From assembly GCA_045653035.1 (NCBI GenBank), contig JAZOLO010000009.1, forward strand, positions 1 to 64,000: a stretch of DNA of 64,000 nucleotides, given 5' to 3'. Below, in pieces: positions 51,036 through 59,677 of the stretch; position 1 is the first letter of the stretch, and each line of letters starts with the position of its first letter. This DNA comes from RGIG6353 sp045653035. GTDB taxonomy: Bacteria; Bacillota; Clostridia; Oscillospirales; SIG627. The translations under genes and the position numbers were made by a program. Under the pieces are notes generated by a model. It did not search any database and was not told the origin of the DNA. It saw only the letters and a program-made list of their open reading frames with translations.

Positions 51036-52238
51036 TCAGAAGCTTATTATTTCATTGTACGTTTCAATGGCAAAATTATCCGTCATACCAGAAATATAAG
51101 TTATTATTGCTTTTTTGTAGTCATATTCGTTTTCAATATTGAAAATCACTTTGTTTTGGTACGTATCACTCTTAAGAGCAGTGTATCTCAAAAGCCACGA
51201 CTTAAAGCCTTCACCCGTTTTAGGATAAACTCTTTCGAGTGTTTCAAGCTCCTTTATGGTGTCCTTTCCCTTGAAGCATTCGGAGAGCACTTCGTATATT
51301 TGTGAAATGATTAGCTCGAAATACTTGTCAGAATATTCAACGCGACGGCATCTGTAGATGTTTTTAAGATTGAATCGGTTAACTACGTCCATCGCCTTCT
51401 TTATTTCGGGAGAAAAGGCAATTCCACGCTCAGGGGATGAGTTTTCACAAACGTCTGAAATAAACCTGTTTATGAGAATGGTGTTGTTTATTTTTTCACC
51501 AAGTATCTCTTTAAGCTCCGCCTGAAGCTCGTCAAGCTTTTCGGGAAGAAGAATACCAAGCCCCATGGCATCGTTAATATCTCGTCCGATATACGAAATT
51601 TTATCCGAGATTTTAACAACGCAACCCTCGTATGTAAAGGGCTGATACTGGGCAGGGAAGGTGTAAAATTTTTCAAGGTCGAGAAACTCATCTCTCGGTA
51701 TAATGCCGTCGTCGCTTACCTCTCCGCAGTGGGAAATAATGCCGTCACGGACTCCATAGGTTAAATTGAGATTTCTCTTGCACTTTTCATAATCTTCAAG
51801 AAGCTCTGTTGAGTCAACAGTCCAAAGCCCGTTTCTCTCGTGCCAGAATTTTTCACCTATTTCTTTTTCTGAAATCTTTGATAAGAATTTTTCACCCTTA
51901 TGCCCGAAAGGAGCGTGACCGATGTCGTGTGCTACAGATATCGCACGTGTAAGCTCGGTATTGAGACCGAGAAACTTTGCAATGGTATAGCTTATTGACT
52001 CAACGTGATTTACGTGCTCTATACGAGTGCATATATGGTCGCTTTGAGGGGAGAAGAAAACCTGAGTTTTAGTTTTCAGCCTTCTGTAAGCGGAGGAATG
52101 TATAATTCTTGTGTAGTCCCTTAAAAAGTCACTTCTTATATCTCCGTCTTGATGATAAAGAGGTGTCTCACGGGTAATTATTTCTTTCCATTTAGGGTTT
52201 TTCATACCTGCCGCATAGGGCTTTAATATATCCTTCAT
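51036..52238 (-). CDS. dgt: dGTPase-like HD-domain triphosphohydrolase
   Basis: An HD-superfamily enzyme that releases tripolyphosphate from deoxynucleoside triphosphates. The 400 residues carry the metal-binding motifs RIEHVNHVESIS (H near 74) and AVAHDIGH-type sequence (here SVAHDIGHAPFGHKGE), and YIGRDINDAMGLG with a later Asp. The N-terminal LRDYTRIIHSSAYRRLKTKTQVF is characteristic of the short, DgtB-like branch. GGGAG precedes the ATG. It lies between ylmC and the NUDIX gene, giving a nucleotide-sanitation pair behind sigE. Confidence 0.93.
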   Translation of the reverse strand: MKDILKPYAAGMKNPKWKEIITRETPLYHQDGDIRSDFLRDYTRIIHSSAYRRLKTKTQVFFSPQSDHICTRIEHVNHVESISYTIAKFLGLNTELTRAISVAHDIGHAPFGHKGEKFLSKISEKEIGEKFWHERNGLWTVDSTELLEDYEKCKRNLNLTYGVRDGIISHCGEVSDDGIIPRDEFLDLEKFYTFPAQYQPFTYEGCVVKISDKISYIGRDINDAMGLGILLPEKLDELQAELKEILGEKINNTILINRFISDVCENSSPERGIAFSPEIKKAMDVVNRFNLKNIYRCRRVEYSDKYFELIISQIYEVLSECFKGKDTIKELETLERVYPKTGEGFKSWLLRYTALKSDTYQNKVIFNIENEYDYKKAIITYISGMTDNFAIETYNEIISF

Positions 52239-52283
52239 ATTTACACTCCCTTCTGCAAAAATTATAGCAGATATTTCCTGATA

Positions 52284-52568
52284 TTACAACAGTTTTTTTG
52301 GCTTTACCGTACAGGTACAGGCGGATTTTATAAGAATTGTGTCGCTACCTATCCGTACAATGTCGTCGTAACAGAATTTTTTTATTTCACGTGTCTTTGC
52401 GAAAGGTGATTTACAAGGTACAGGTACACAAAGAAATCTTATAATACCTCTCTCCGCATCTATTTCTCCGTCTGTGACAAAGCCCAGCCTTTCACCCGTT
52501 GCCGTATTTATTACTTCTTTTGAAAAAAGCTCACTTATTGTGAGGCATCTTGTTGTAATTTCGCCCAT
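52284..52568 (-). CDS. ylmC: YlmC/YmxH-family PRC-barrel protein
   Basis: A 94-residue protein of the PRC-barrel family found next to sigE in many Clostridia and Bacilli. From the ATG at 52568 (GGAGG upstream) it reads LTISELFSKEVINTATGERLGFVTDGEID (about 8-37), the PRC-barrel signature, then RGIIRFLCVP. Its exact function is not known; it is conserved in sporulating bacteria. It sits 15 bp after sigE, so it is probably co-transcribed with the spoIIG genes. Confidence 0.87.
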   Translation of the reverse strand: MGEITTRCLTISELFSKEVINTATGERLGFVTDGEIDAERGIIRFLCVPVPCKSPFAKTREIKKFCYDDIVRIGSDTILIKSACTCTVKPKKLL

Positions 52569-52583
52569 AAAAGCCTCCATATT

Positions 52584-53306
52584 TTAGAAAATACCGCTCT
52601 GTTTAATTATATCGCGTTTGAGCTCTTTTATGATTCTTTTTTCAAGTCTCGATATATAAGACTGTGAGATTCCCATTGTATCTGCAAGCTCCTTTTGAGT
52701 AAGCTCACGCCTGCCGTAAAGTCCGAAGCGTTTAATAATTATCTCTCGGTCTCTGTCATTCAGCCTTTCTATGGCGCGGTGTATTATTATCCTTTCTTCC
52801 TCAGCCTCCAGTCCCTTTTGTACCTCGTCTGAATCCGACCCCAGAATATCTCCCAAAAGTAGCTCGTTTCCGTCGGAATCGGTATTGAGAGGCTCGTCAA
52901 TTGACACCTCCATTTTAAGAGGAGTTGTCTTTCTTATGAACATCAGTATTTCGTTTTCAATGCATTTTGAGGCGTAGGTTGCGATTTTTATATTCTTTGT
53001 GGGATTGAAGGTGTTGATAGCCTTTACAAGCCCTATAGTACCTATCGATACAAGGTCGTCAGTACCTATACCCGTTGACTCAAACTTTTTTGATATGTAT
53101 ACTACAAGCCGAAGATTATGTGCAATTAGTGTATCACGACAGCTTTGCACTCTCTTTTCATCGTGACTTATAAGCCCTTCCATAATCTTTTTTTCTTCTT
53201 CTGCTGATAAGGGAGGAGGAAGTGTCCCTACAGAGCCCACGTAGTAGCTTTCGCTTTTAAAAAAAGATAATAAAAAAGCTTTAATTTTTTTGAAGATTTT
53301 TATCAT
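52584..53306 (-). CDS. sigE: RNA polymerase sporulation sigma factor SigE (pro-sigma-E)
   Basis: Mother-cell sigma factor of early sporulation. The 240 residues match sigma-E in length. The first about 27 residues (MIKIFKKIKAFLLSFF, then SESYYVG) are the hydrophobic and basic pro-sequence removed by SpoIIGA; after it comes LPPPLSAEEE, as in known sigma-E. Region 2 (LVSIGTIGLVKAINTFNPTKNIKIATYASKCIENEILM) and region 4 (LTQKELADTMGISQSYISRLEKRI) are complete. GGGAG precedes the ATG, which overlaps the spoIIGA stop by 4 bp. Unlike sigG in this window, it is intact. Confidence 0.96.
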   Translation of the reverse strand: MIKIFKKIKAFLLSFFKSESYYVGSVGTLPPPLSAEEEKKIMEGLISHDEKRVQSCRDTLIAHNLRLVVYISKKFESTGIGTDDLVSIGTIGLVKAINTFNPTKNIKIATYASKCIENEILMFIRKTTPLKMEVSIDEPLNTDSDGNELLLGDILGSDSDEVQKGLEAEEERIIIHRAIERLNDRDREIIIKRFGLYGRRELTQKELADTMGISQSYISRLEKRIIKELKRDIIKQSGIF

Positions 53307-54067
53307 ATTACTCCCACTATACCGTCATATCCGCCAAACTCGCATCCTGTTGCATCTGGTACGACGATAAACTCCCTTTTATTGTATTTTTTTATATTAA
53401 AATCAAGCCCGTCTGGAATAAACCCGTATTTTACACCGCTTCCCGAAGCAGTCTTAATAGGTATAGCAAATATCTTTTCACGCTTTAAAAAATCACTTGT
53501 ATCACCCGTTATATCCCTGATAGACTTTTGCTTTATGAATATTATTCTCCGTCCTGTCACGCTTTCTCTTGCAAGATTTCCGCTGTCTATCATAAGACAT
53601 ACCTTTTTCTTTTTATTATTATGTTTTACCGTAGCGGTAACAGAGGTAGTGAGAAGCTTCTTTCTGACAAGTGCCTCGTATATTTTCTCTGCCCCTAAAA
53701 TCATGAACACACTTAAAAGAATTACTGCGCCAAACCTTATTCCGCTTTCTGGGAAAAATGTAAAGAGGGAAGAAACAGAGGTTACAAGTCCACCCATCAG
53801 TGCTTCTGTCAGAATAAAAATAATTGTACCTACAAGAAGCTTTTTCCTGCCTGTCACAGCAAAAACCATAAAACTTGCTACAGGAATATTAAGAAAATAC
53901 AAGGATGGAAATAAGATAAACAAAATAGCCCACACTCCGCCAAGAGTTGCACCAATGAGTAGCTTTAACACCGACAGGGGAATAGACAGAACTTTTTTTG
54001 TAGCATAAAGACATATAAAATCTACCCCAAAGTTCAAAAAGAAAAATACGTCAACGTATATTTTCAT
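53303..54067 (-). CDS. spoIIGA: Sigma-E processing aspartic protease SpoIIGA
   Basis: Membrane-embedded aspartic protease that activates pro-sigma-E at the septum. From the ATG at 54067 it has 254 residues. Five N-terminal membrane helices (about 1-150) start with the family opening KIYVDVFFFLNFGVDF. The C-terminal protease domain has the active-site motif MIDSGN (about 160-165) and a late FGGYDGIVGVI. The position just before sigE supports it. The GGGG site is only two bases from the ATG, so translation initiation may be weak. Upstream, TTTTGTCATTTTGTGAA (54106-54122, plus strand) loosely resembles paired Spo0A boxes, but this is uncertain. Confidence 0.92.
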   Translation of the reverse strand: MKIYVDVFFFLNFGVDFICLYATKKVLSIPLSVLKLLIGATLGGVWAILFILFPSLYFLNIPVASFMVFAVTGRKKLLVGTIIFILTEALMGGLVTSVSSLFTFFPESGIRFGAVILLSVFMILGAEKIYEALVRKKLLTTSVTATVKHNNKKKKVCLMIDSGNLARESVTGRRIIFIKQKSIRDITGDTSDFLKREKIFAIPIKTASGSGVKYGFIPDGLDFNIKKYNKREFIVVPDATGCEFGGYDGIVGVI

Positions 54068-54141
54068 CACCCCTAAAAAAGTATAATTTATAACAAGGGG
54101 AGTATTTTGTCATTTTGTGAAATAAAAATCTGCTGTAAATT

Positions 54142-54612
54142 TTACAGCAGATAATTTTCATTATTAAGTTTTGCCTGAACAAGTGTGTCACCCTCATATA
54201 CCAGCTTCATTGAGAAAAACGGCACATCCTTTACCATAAGGTCAAGAAAAAGCTTGTCACCCTCCCATAAAGGCAGTGAAGTTATTTTATCCTTTTCCAC
54301 CCATTCAAGAACACCCTCGTCACATTCTTTTATTTCACCCTCAAATTCTTTTCCAAGAAAAAGGTGCATATATTCGGTTTCCCATATATCCGATACAAAC
54401 GTGACAATTCCTTTGTATTCAAATGAGGTAAGAGTCAGCCCCGTTTCCTCAAAGGTCTCTCTTATTACACATTCCTCGGGAGTTTCCTTATCCTCAAATT
54501 TTCCACCTACTCCGACCCATTTATCACGGTTTAAGTCATTTTCTTTTTTCGTCCTGTGAAGCATTAAATATCTTCCGTCTTTTTCTATATAGCAAAGAGT
54601 GGTATTTCTCAT
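54142..54612 (-). CDS. NUDIX hydrolase (MutT/8-oxo-dGTP diphosphatase-like)
   Basis: Probably removes oxidised nucleotides. From the ATG at 54612, which has GAGGTG upstream, it has 156 residues. The NUDIX box starts GKFEDKETPEECVIRETFEETGL (about 38-60), with all Glu ligands. The opening RNTTLCYIEKDGRYLMLHRTKKENDLN and DKWVGVGGK are typical of MutT-type 8-oxo-dGTPases of Firmicutes. It diverges from dinB across a short region with two promoters, an arrangement suggestive of a joint DNA-damage or oxidative role. Confidence 0.9.
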   Translation of the reverse strand: MRNTTLCYIEKDGRYLMLHRTKKENDLNRDKWVGVGGKFEDKETPEECVIRETFEETGLTLTSFEYKGIVTFVSDIWETEYMHLFLGKEFEGEIKECDEGVLEWVEKDKITSLPLWEGDKLFLDLMVKDVPFFSMKLVYEGDTLVQAKLNNENYLL

Positions 54613-54630
54613 CCATTTCACCTCTACACT

Positions 54631-54658
54631 ATTTTAACATATTTACCGTATTTTTCAA
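54631..54658 (-). promoter_or_regulatory. Promoter of the MutT-like gene
   Basis: Minus strand TTGAAA (54653-54658), 16-bp spacer, TAAAAT (54631-54636), 18 bp before the start. Confidence 0.6.
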
Positions 54659-54691
54659 TAGTTAAATGTTACGAAATATAGTAAAAACATA

Positions 54692-54719
54692 TTGACAATT
54701 TACGAAATAGCGTTATAAT
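54692..54719 (+). promoter_or_regulatory. Sigma-A promoter of dinB, bracketed by a direct repeat
   Basis: TTGACA (54692-54697), 16-bp spacer, TATAAT (54714-54719), both boxes perfect. TTACGAAATA occurs at 54669-54678 and again at 54700-54709, 31 bp apart, just before and inside the promoter. Confidence 0.85.
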
Positions 54720-54740
54720 TATATAGAAAGCAGGTGTAAA

Positions 54741-56036
54741 ATGAGTATTTTTTACGATATTGAGGAATATGAGGAATATTACATGTCAAGAGATAAAAAG
54801 GGAGGAAGGGTGATACTTCACTCGGATTTGAATAATTTTTTTGCATCTGTCGAAACCCTTTTCTCAAAAGAACTGAAAAACGTCCCCCTTGCGATTTGCG
54901 GAGATAAAGAGGCAAGACATGGCATAGTACTTGCCAAAAACGAGCTTGCAAAAAAGTATGGTGTGAAAACGGGGGATACAATATCTCTTGCTTTAAAAAA
55001 ATGCCCTTTTCTCGTTACCCGTCCCTGTAGATACGAGGAATACGTAAAAGAGTCCAAAAGGGTGCGAGAAATATATCTGTCCTTTGCCACCCGTGTAGAA
55101 TCCTTTGGAATAGACGAAGCGTGGATTGACGTAACAGACCTTGCCGAGAGGGAGAAAGGGACGGATATTTTCACTTCGGGCAAAAAAATCGCCGAAAGGA
55201 TAAGAGAGAGAGTAAAAGCCGAAACGGGTCTTACAGTATCCGTCGGAGTAAGCTTTAACAAAACCTTTTCAAAGCTTGCCTCTGATATGAAAAAGCCTGA
55301 TGCCGTAACGGTGATTTCATTTGAGAATTATAAGGAAAAGGTATGGAATTTGCCTGTTGAAAATTTGCTTTTCGTAGGCAGACGCACCAAGGAGGAGCTT
55401 CGGAAATTCAAGATAGAAACAGTGGGCGACCTTGCCCGTCAAAAAAGGATACTCCTCAAAAACGAGCTTGGTAAAAGCGGTGAGCTTTTATGGGACAGAG
55501 CAAACGGATTTGACCTGTCACCCGTTGAATATTATCACAAGAGCACCCCTACAAAATCCGTGTCCGTCAGTACCACCATGCCCTATGACGCTACGAACTT
55601 TGAGGAGTCGAGTTCAGTAATATCCACTATATCTGACGGTATATCCGAGGAGCTGAGACGAAGAAACACCAAGGGGGGGACAGTAAAGCTTTTTGTGAAG
55701 TACTCCGACCTTTCTTCCTTTGTAAGACAACAAAAGCTTCCCGAGAGAACGTATTCCTCTCTTGATATTTACCTTACTGCAGTAGCCCTTTTCAAAGACA
55801 GTGTCGATTTTTCAAAGCCAGTTCGGGCAATAGGTGTTGGCGTTGACGATTTTTTGGAGATGAGCGATGAGCAAATGAGTATATTCTCCAATGCTTATGA
55901 AACCGCACTTGATAGAGTACTTGATAAAACAAGAGAAAAATACGGAGACAGAGTAATACAAAGAGCAAGTGTTATGAAAAACTCACGGCTTTCGGAGTTT
56001 GACAAAAAGCACGTTTGCTTTAATTCTGGAATATAA
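54741..56036 (+). CDS. dinB: DNA polymerase IV (Y-family translesion polymerase)
   Basis: Low-fidelity polymerase that bypasses DNA lesions. The 431 residues are slightly longer than usual because of an N-terminal tail (MSIFYDIEEYEEYYMS); a second ATG at residue 15 would give a more standard start, but GCAGGTG precedes the first. The palm motifs VILHSDLNNFFASVE and SFGIDEAWIDVTD hold the metal-binding Asp and Asp-Glu residues. SVGVSFNKTFSKLASDMKKPD and the little-finger region (KSVSVSTTMPYDATNFEE) complete the family pattern. It is transcribed away from the MutT-like gene. Confidence 0.94.
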   Translation: MSIFYDIEEYEEYYMSRDKKGGRVILHSDLNNFFASVETLFSKELKNVPLAICGDKEARHGIVLAKNELAKKYGVKTGDTISLALKKCPFLVTRPCRYEEYVKESKRVREIYLSFATRVESFGIDEAWIDVTDLAEREKGTDIFTSGKKIAERIRERVKAETGLTVSVGVSFNKTFSKLASDMKKPDAVTVISFENYKEKVWNLPVENLLFVGRRTKEELRKFKIETVGDLARQKRILLKNELGKSGELLWDRANGFDLSPVEYYHKSTPTKSVSVSTTMPYDATNFEESSSVISTISDGISEELRRRNTKGGTVKLFVKYSDLSSFVRQQKLPERTYSSLDIYLTAVALFKDSVDFSKPVRAIGVGVDDFLEMSDEQMSIFSNAYETALDRVLDKTREKYGDRVIQRASVMKNSRLSEFDKKHVCFNSGI

Positions 56037-56062
56037 AAGGAGACGTAAAACGTCTCCTTTTT
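56035..56062 (+). terminator. Terminator of dinB
   Basis: AAAAGGAGACG pairs with CGTCTCCTTTT across TAAAA, and directly adjoins the sigma-E-like promoter of spoIIIA. Confidence 0.9.
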
Positions 56063-56091
56063 GTCATAATCGGCAGACCTCCACATAGCAT
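56063..56091 (+). promoter_or_regulatory. Candidate sigma-E promoter of the spoIIIA operon
   Basis: GTCATAAT (56063-56070), 13-bp spacer, CATAGCAT (56084-56091); seven and six of eight matches to the sigma-E boxes known from Bacillus, where spoIIIA is a sigma-E regulon member. Confidence 0.7.
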
Positions 56092-56110
56092 TATAAAAAA
56101 GGAGAGTCCA

Positions 56111-57007
56111 ATGGAGAGAATATACCACTATCTTCCAGAAAAAGTCTCATCAGCACTAAGATCTCTTTCGCCTGAGCTGAAAAAAGAAATTACCGAAATA
56201 AGACTGAGGAAAAACGCCCACGCATCACTTTCTACCTATTCAAAAAATCTTTTCTTAAATGTTGACGGAAAGGTAACGAATAAGATAAAAGAGAGCCTTA
56301 CTTGTGACGCAAAGGATATTGCTCTTATAGTAAATCGCTTTTGCCAAGGGTCTGTGTACAGATACATGTCCACAATAAATACGGGCTTTATCGTAACGGA
56401 TGACGGAGTAAGAGTTGGAGTATGCGGAGAGGGAATATATGACGGTGGAAAGATAAACTCGGTATCCTCTTTTTCTTCGGTGAATATAAGACTCTCACGT
56501 GAAATAGACAGTGCAGGGGATGCTATATCAAAATATCTTGCAGCCCACAAAAACGCATCAGTCCTCATAGTATCACCTCCGGGCTACGGAAAAACCACAG
56601 TCATAAGGTCGGTGGCAAAAGCTATAAGCGGGGGTAAGTTTTCTTCTCCTTTAAGAGTAAGCGTAATAGACGAAAGAGGAGAGATACTCCTCGGGGAGTG
56701 TGACGGACTCATTGACCGCTTTCTCGGGTATTCCAAGCCCGACGGAATAGAAATTGCAGTAAGACTCTTTTCGCCCGAATACGTAATATGCGACGAAATA
56801 GGACTTTCTGACGACACAAAGGCACTCCTTTCCGTTCAAAACAGCGGAGTGCCCTTTATCGCTACAACTCACGGAAGAACACTTGTCGATGCTTTGAAAC
56901 GTCCTAATATAAAAGAGCTTGTAGAGCATGGAATATTCGACACCTTTGTGAGAATAGAGAAAAGCGAAAAAGAGTCGGTTTGTGTATTTGAGGAGATTGA
57001 GAGATGA
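56111..57007 (+). CDS. spoIIIAA: Stage III sporulation protein AA (ATPase)
   Basis: Cytoplasmic secretion-type ATPase that powers the SpoIIIA-SpoIIQ feeding-tube channel between mother cell and forespore. The 298 residues match the family. Walker A is SPPGYGKTTVIRS (about 156-168), Walker B is EYVICDEIG, and the His-containing ATTHGRTLVDALKRPN is conserved. It is first in the operon with an AAGGAG site, behind a sigma-E-like promoter, and overlaps spoIIIAB by ATGA. Confidence 0.96.
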   Translation: MERIYHYLPEKVSSALRSLSPELKKEITEIRLRKNAHASLSTYSKNLFLNVDGKVTNKIKESLTCDAKDIALIVNRFCQGSVYRYMSTINTGFIVTDDGVRVGVCGEGIYDGGKINSVSSFSSVNIRLSREIDSAGDAISKYLAAHKNASVLIVSPPGYGKTTVIRSVAKAISGGKFSSPLRVSVIDERGEILLGECDGLIDRFLGYSKPDGIEIAVRLFSPEYVICDEIGLSDDTKALLSVQNSGVPFIATTHGRTLVDALKRPNIKELVEHGIFDTFVRIEKSEKESVCVFEEIER

Positions 57008-57495
57008 AAACCATAGGGCTCATGATTTTGTTCTTTGTACCTACCGCTACAGGCTTTATAAAATCTCAAAGCTATATCGAATCGCGAAATATTTTGCGTG
57101 GCTTTATTTCTCTTGTAAACTTTATTAAGCGAGAAATAACGTCTTATCTTACCCCTCAACAGGAAATATATAAAAAGTTTTACGATAAAAGCCTTGAAAA
57201 AAGCACCTTCCTTTCGGCACTTCGTAAATCGGATGGCGACAATCCCTTTGCTCTGGCACTGGGCGAAAGCAAAAACAAGCTACTTTTAAGCGAGGATACT
57301 TTTGAACTACTTTACGAATTTGGAATTTCCTTTGGAACACTTTCGGAGAAAGAAGAAGTGACAAGATGCGAAAAGCTGATACTCGAGCTTGAAGAAATAT
57401 ACAAAGCACAAAAAGAAGAAACAATCGAAAAAACAAGACTTTGCAGAACAGTTGGATGCATGACGGGAATAGCACTTGTTTTGCTTATGTGGTAA
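57004..57495 (+). CDS. spoIIIAB: Stage III sporulation protein AB
   Basis: Inner-membrane protein similar to GspF of type II secretion, a platform for the SpoIIIA channel. The 163 residues have a short N-terminal hydrophobic stretch (about 4-20), a helical cytoplasmic region with LVNFIKREITSYLTPQQEI and the conserved LLYEFGISFGTLSEKEEVTRCEKL, and a C-terminal membrane helix (about 145-163). It overlaps spoIIIAA by 4 bp and is 12 bp before spoIIIAC. Confidence 0.92.
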   Translation: MKTIGLMILFFVPTATGFIKSQSYIESRNILRGFISLVNFIKREITSYLTPQQEIYKKFYDKSLEKSTFLSALRKSDGDNPFALALGESKNKLLLSEDTFELLYEFGISFGTLSEKEEVTRCEKLILELEEIYKAQKEETIEKTRLCRTVGCMTGIALVLLMW

Positions 57496-57507
57496 AGGAG
57501 AAGAAAA

Positions 57508-57702
57508 TTGGACGTAACTCTTATTTTGAAAATAGCAGGGATTGGAACTCTCGTATCCGTTGTTCATCAAATACTCAGCCGTTACGGAAGAGAAGAGCAG
57601 GCGACAATGGTTGCTGTAGCAGGTGTGGTATTGGTGCTCTTTATATTGGTGGAGGAAATGAGTGACCTCTTTCGCACAGTACGGGACCTTTTCGGAATAT
57701 GA
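57508..57702 (+). CDS. spoIIIAC: Stage III sporulation protein AC
   Basis: A 64-residue membrane protein of the SpoIIIA complex with two helices (about 3-20 and 32-50). The typical sequence GIGTLVSVVHQILSRYGREEQA precedes the second helix. It starts at TTG with AAGGAG upstream. Its stop overlaps spoIIIAD by ATGA. Confidence 0.93.
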   Translation: MDVTLILKIAGIGTLVSVVHQILSRYGREEQATMVAVAGVVLVLFILVEEMSDLFRTVRDLFGI

Positions 57703-58082
57703 CACTTGACGTGGTGGCACTTTGCTCTATGGTGGTAGGAGCACTTTTCGTGCTTATCCCCATGAAAGAGCTGAAAAAGGAATATTTCATTTTTGCTACG
57801 GCTGGACTTTCCGTTGTTATTTTTGTTTTTGCCTTGAAGGGTGCAAAACCGCTTTTTCAGTACGTTGAAACTCTTGCCCAAAATGAAGCTTCACTCTATT
57901 TAAAAATACTCTTAAAGGTTCTCGGTATAAGCGTTATAACGAGTCTTACCTCTGAATTTGCAAAGGATATGGGGTCAGAGTCTGTGTCGGGAAAGGTAGA
58001 GTTTGCAGGCAAGGTAGCAATTCTTCTTTGTGCTATTCCCATATATGATAATCTTTTTCTTTTGGTGGAAAGTGTTTTATGA
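57699..58082 (+). CDS. spoIIIAD: Stage III sporulation protein AD
   Basis: Membrane protein of 127 residues with four hydrophobic helices; SpoIIIAC and SpoIIIAD are related in sequence and act together in the inner-membrane platform. The family segment LYLKILLKVLGISVITSLTSEFAKD is clear near 68-92, followed by VSGKVEFAGKVAILLCAIPIY. It overlaps both neighbours by 4 bp, consistent with translational coupling. Confidence 0.94.
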   Translation: MTLDVVALCSMVVGALFVLIPMKELKKEYFIFATAGLSVVIFVFALKGAKPLFQYVETLAQNEASLYLKILLKVLGISVITSLTSEFAKDMGSESVSGKVEFAGKVAILLCAIPIYDNLFLLVESVL

Positions 58083-59194
58083 AAAAGATTTTGCTTGTAG
58101 CGTTGCTACTCTTTGTCCTGTCACCATATACCCTCGGCGAGACTCTTGACGAAAGCATAAGAGCGGAGCTTGAAATAGAAAAGGCAGCAGAAAATATTCC
58201 CGAAACGCTTAAAAACAGTGAGCATAATACCATTTCTTTTAGCCCATCGGGGACACCTGCCGAAAACGGACTTACTCCCCAAAGTATCGTAAAATATATT
58301 ATAAACCTTGCTTTTTCCTCACTCGGTGAAGAAATATATTTTGTTATTACATTTATCGCTTTTATCATAATTTCATCTATGATACACGAAATTGTAGACG
58401 GAATAGGTAAAGGATATATAGCATCCTCTGTGCATTTTGCAGTGTCGGCGGTAATATCCTCACTTCTTATCTCTCATGTAAACAATGCCCTTATTTCAGC
58501 CGAAACCTACATACAAGAGCTTTCTGTATTTATAACGGGACTCCTACCGTTTTTGGGCTCGGTTGCGCTTGTTGGCGGAGAAATAACAAGTGCGGCAGTA
58601 AATGAAGCTCTAATACTGACAGCCGTTTCATTTCTTCAGTTTATTCTTGAAGAAATTGCCATTCCGCTTATTCGTATAGTACTCTCTTTTTCTATCGTGG
58701 GCTATGTTTCACGCCTTCCAATCGGGGCACTCTCCGAGCTTATAACAAGCTTTGCCACAAAGCTTGTAACCATATCCTTCGGTGTTCTTTGTGCTATAAT
58801 ATATTTTCAGAATACCGTGACAACAGTAACAGATTCTTTAGCCCTTCGTTCTTTAAAACTTGCGGCAGGAAATTTTATTCCCCTTGTCGGAGGCTTTGTT
58901 TCGGAAGCGTCGGGCACCTTGATTTCGGGTGTACGTCTTGTAAAATCCACTCTTGGAGTTTTTGCAATATGCGTTATTTTCTATACAACAGCATTACCCC
59001 TCGTAAATTTCGGTATAAAAAAGCTATCTCTCAAATTTATAAACGTAATTTCAAAATTTATCAGTGCAGATAAAGAATCGAAGGTAATAGGCGAGATTGT
59101 GGGTGTATATAATATTTTGTCCGCTACGATGATAGCTTCCTCTTGCTTTTTTATTTTTGCAATATCGGTATTTATAAAAAGTGAGGTGGGATAA
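58079..59194 (+). CDS. spoIIIAE: Stage III sporulation protein AE
   Basis: The largest membrane component of the SpoIIIA channel, 371 residues. An N-terminal signal-like helix (about 3-20) and an extracytoplasmic stretch are followed by about seven or eight helices, with the conserved segments LLPFLGSVALVGGEITSAAVNEALIL and LAAGNFIPLVGGFVSEASGTLISG. It begins by overlap with spoIIIAD and ends directly before spoIIIAF. Confidence 0.95.
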   Translation: MKKILLVALLLFVLSPYTLGETLDESIRAELEIEKAAENIPETLKNSEHNTISFSPSGTPAENGLTPQSIVKYIINLAFSSLGEEIYFVITFIAFIIISSMIHEIVDGIGKGYIASSVHFAVSAVISSLLISHVNNALISAETYIQELSVFITGLLPFLGSVALVGGEITSAAVNEALILTAVSFLQFILEEIAIPLIRIVLSFSIVGYVSRLPIGALSELITSFATKLVTISFGVLCAIIYFQNTVTTVTDSLALRSLKLAAGNFIPLVGGFVSEASGTLISGVRLVKSTLGVFAICVIFYTTALPLVNFGIKKLSLKFINVISKFISADKESKVIGEIVGVYNILSATMIASSCFFIFAISVFIKSEVG

Positions 59195-59677
59195 ATGGCA
59201 GAGTATCTTACCCTTATTATAACAGTCTCTCTTTTTTGTGGAATAATAAATATTTTTTTTGACGAAAAAGGAATAGGGAAGACGTCACGTACAGTTGTGA
59301 ATCTCGTAATGCTTTCCTGCATTGTAATTCCCGTAATGAAAACCTTGGTATTTTTTCAGGATAACGTTGCAATTCCCGTCATAAACGAAAATAATGCACA
59401 TATAAATGAGATAGACGAAAGCGATACTGTGGCATACAGAAAATGGCTTGCAAAAATTACCGCAGATGAGGTAGAGGATGAAATAGAAAGCTCTGTAAAA
59501 AAATACACAGGCTTTGAAGTGCGTGCTGAATGTCCTTGGCACATGGAGGGCGAAGACGTTGTATTTGACACGATAAAAATATATACGAACAGTGACGAAC
59601 GCTATCATGAAAAAATAAAAAACTCAGTCAAGCTTCACTATCACCTTGATGCAGAGTGTATATCGGTATCAAAATGA
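59195..59677 (+). CDS. spoIIIAF: Stage III sporulation protein AF
   Basis: A 160-residue protein with two N-terminal helices (about 4-20 and 32-55; LVMLSCIVIPVMKTLVFF) and an extracellular ring-building-motif domain (about 95-160), related to EscJ/PrgK secretion rings. It starts immediately after the spoIIIAE stop, with GAGGTGGGA upstream, and its stop overlaps the start of spoIIIAG. Confidence 0.9.
   Translation: MAEYLTLIITVSLFCGIINIFFDEKGIGKTSRTVVNLVMLSCIVIPVMKTLVFFQDNVAIPVINENNAHINEIDESDTVAYRKWLAKITADEVEDEIESSVKKYTGFEVRAECPWHMEGEDVVFDTIKIYTNSDERYHEKIKNSVKLHYHLDAECISVSK

Noticed and set aside
53382..54008. 208-residue plus-strand frame
   Set aside because: Antisense of spoIIGA, whose identity and position before sigE are clear.
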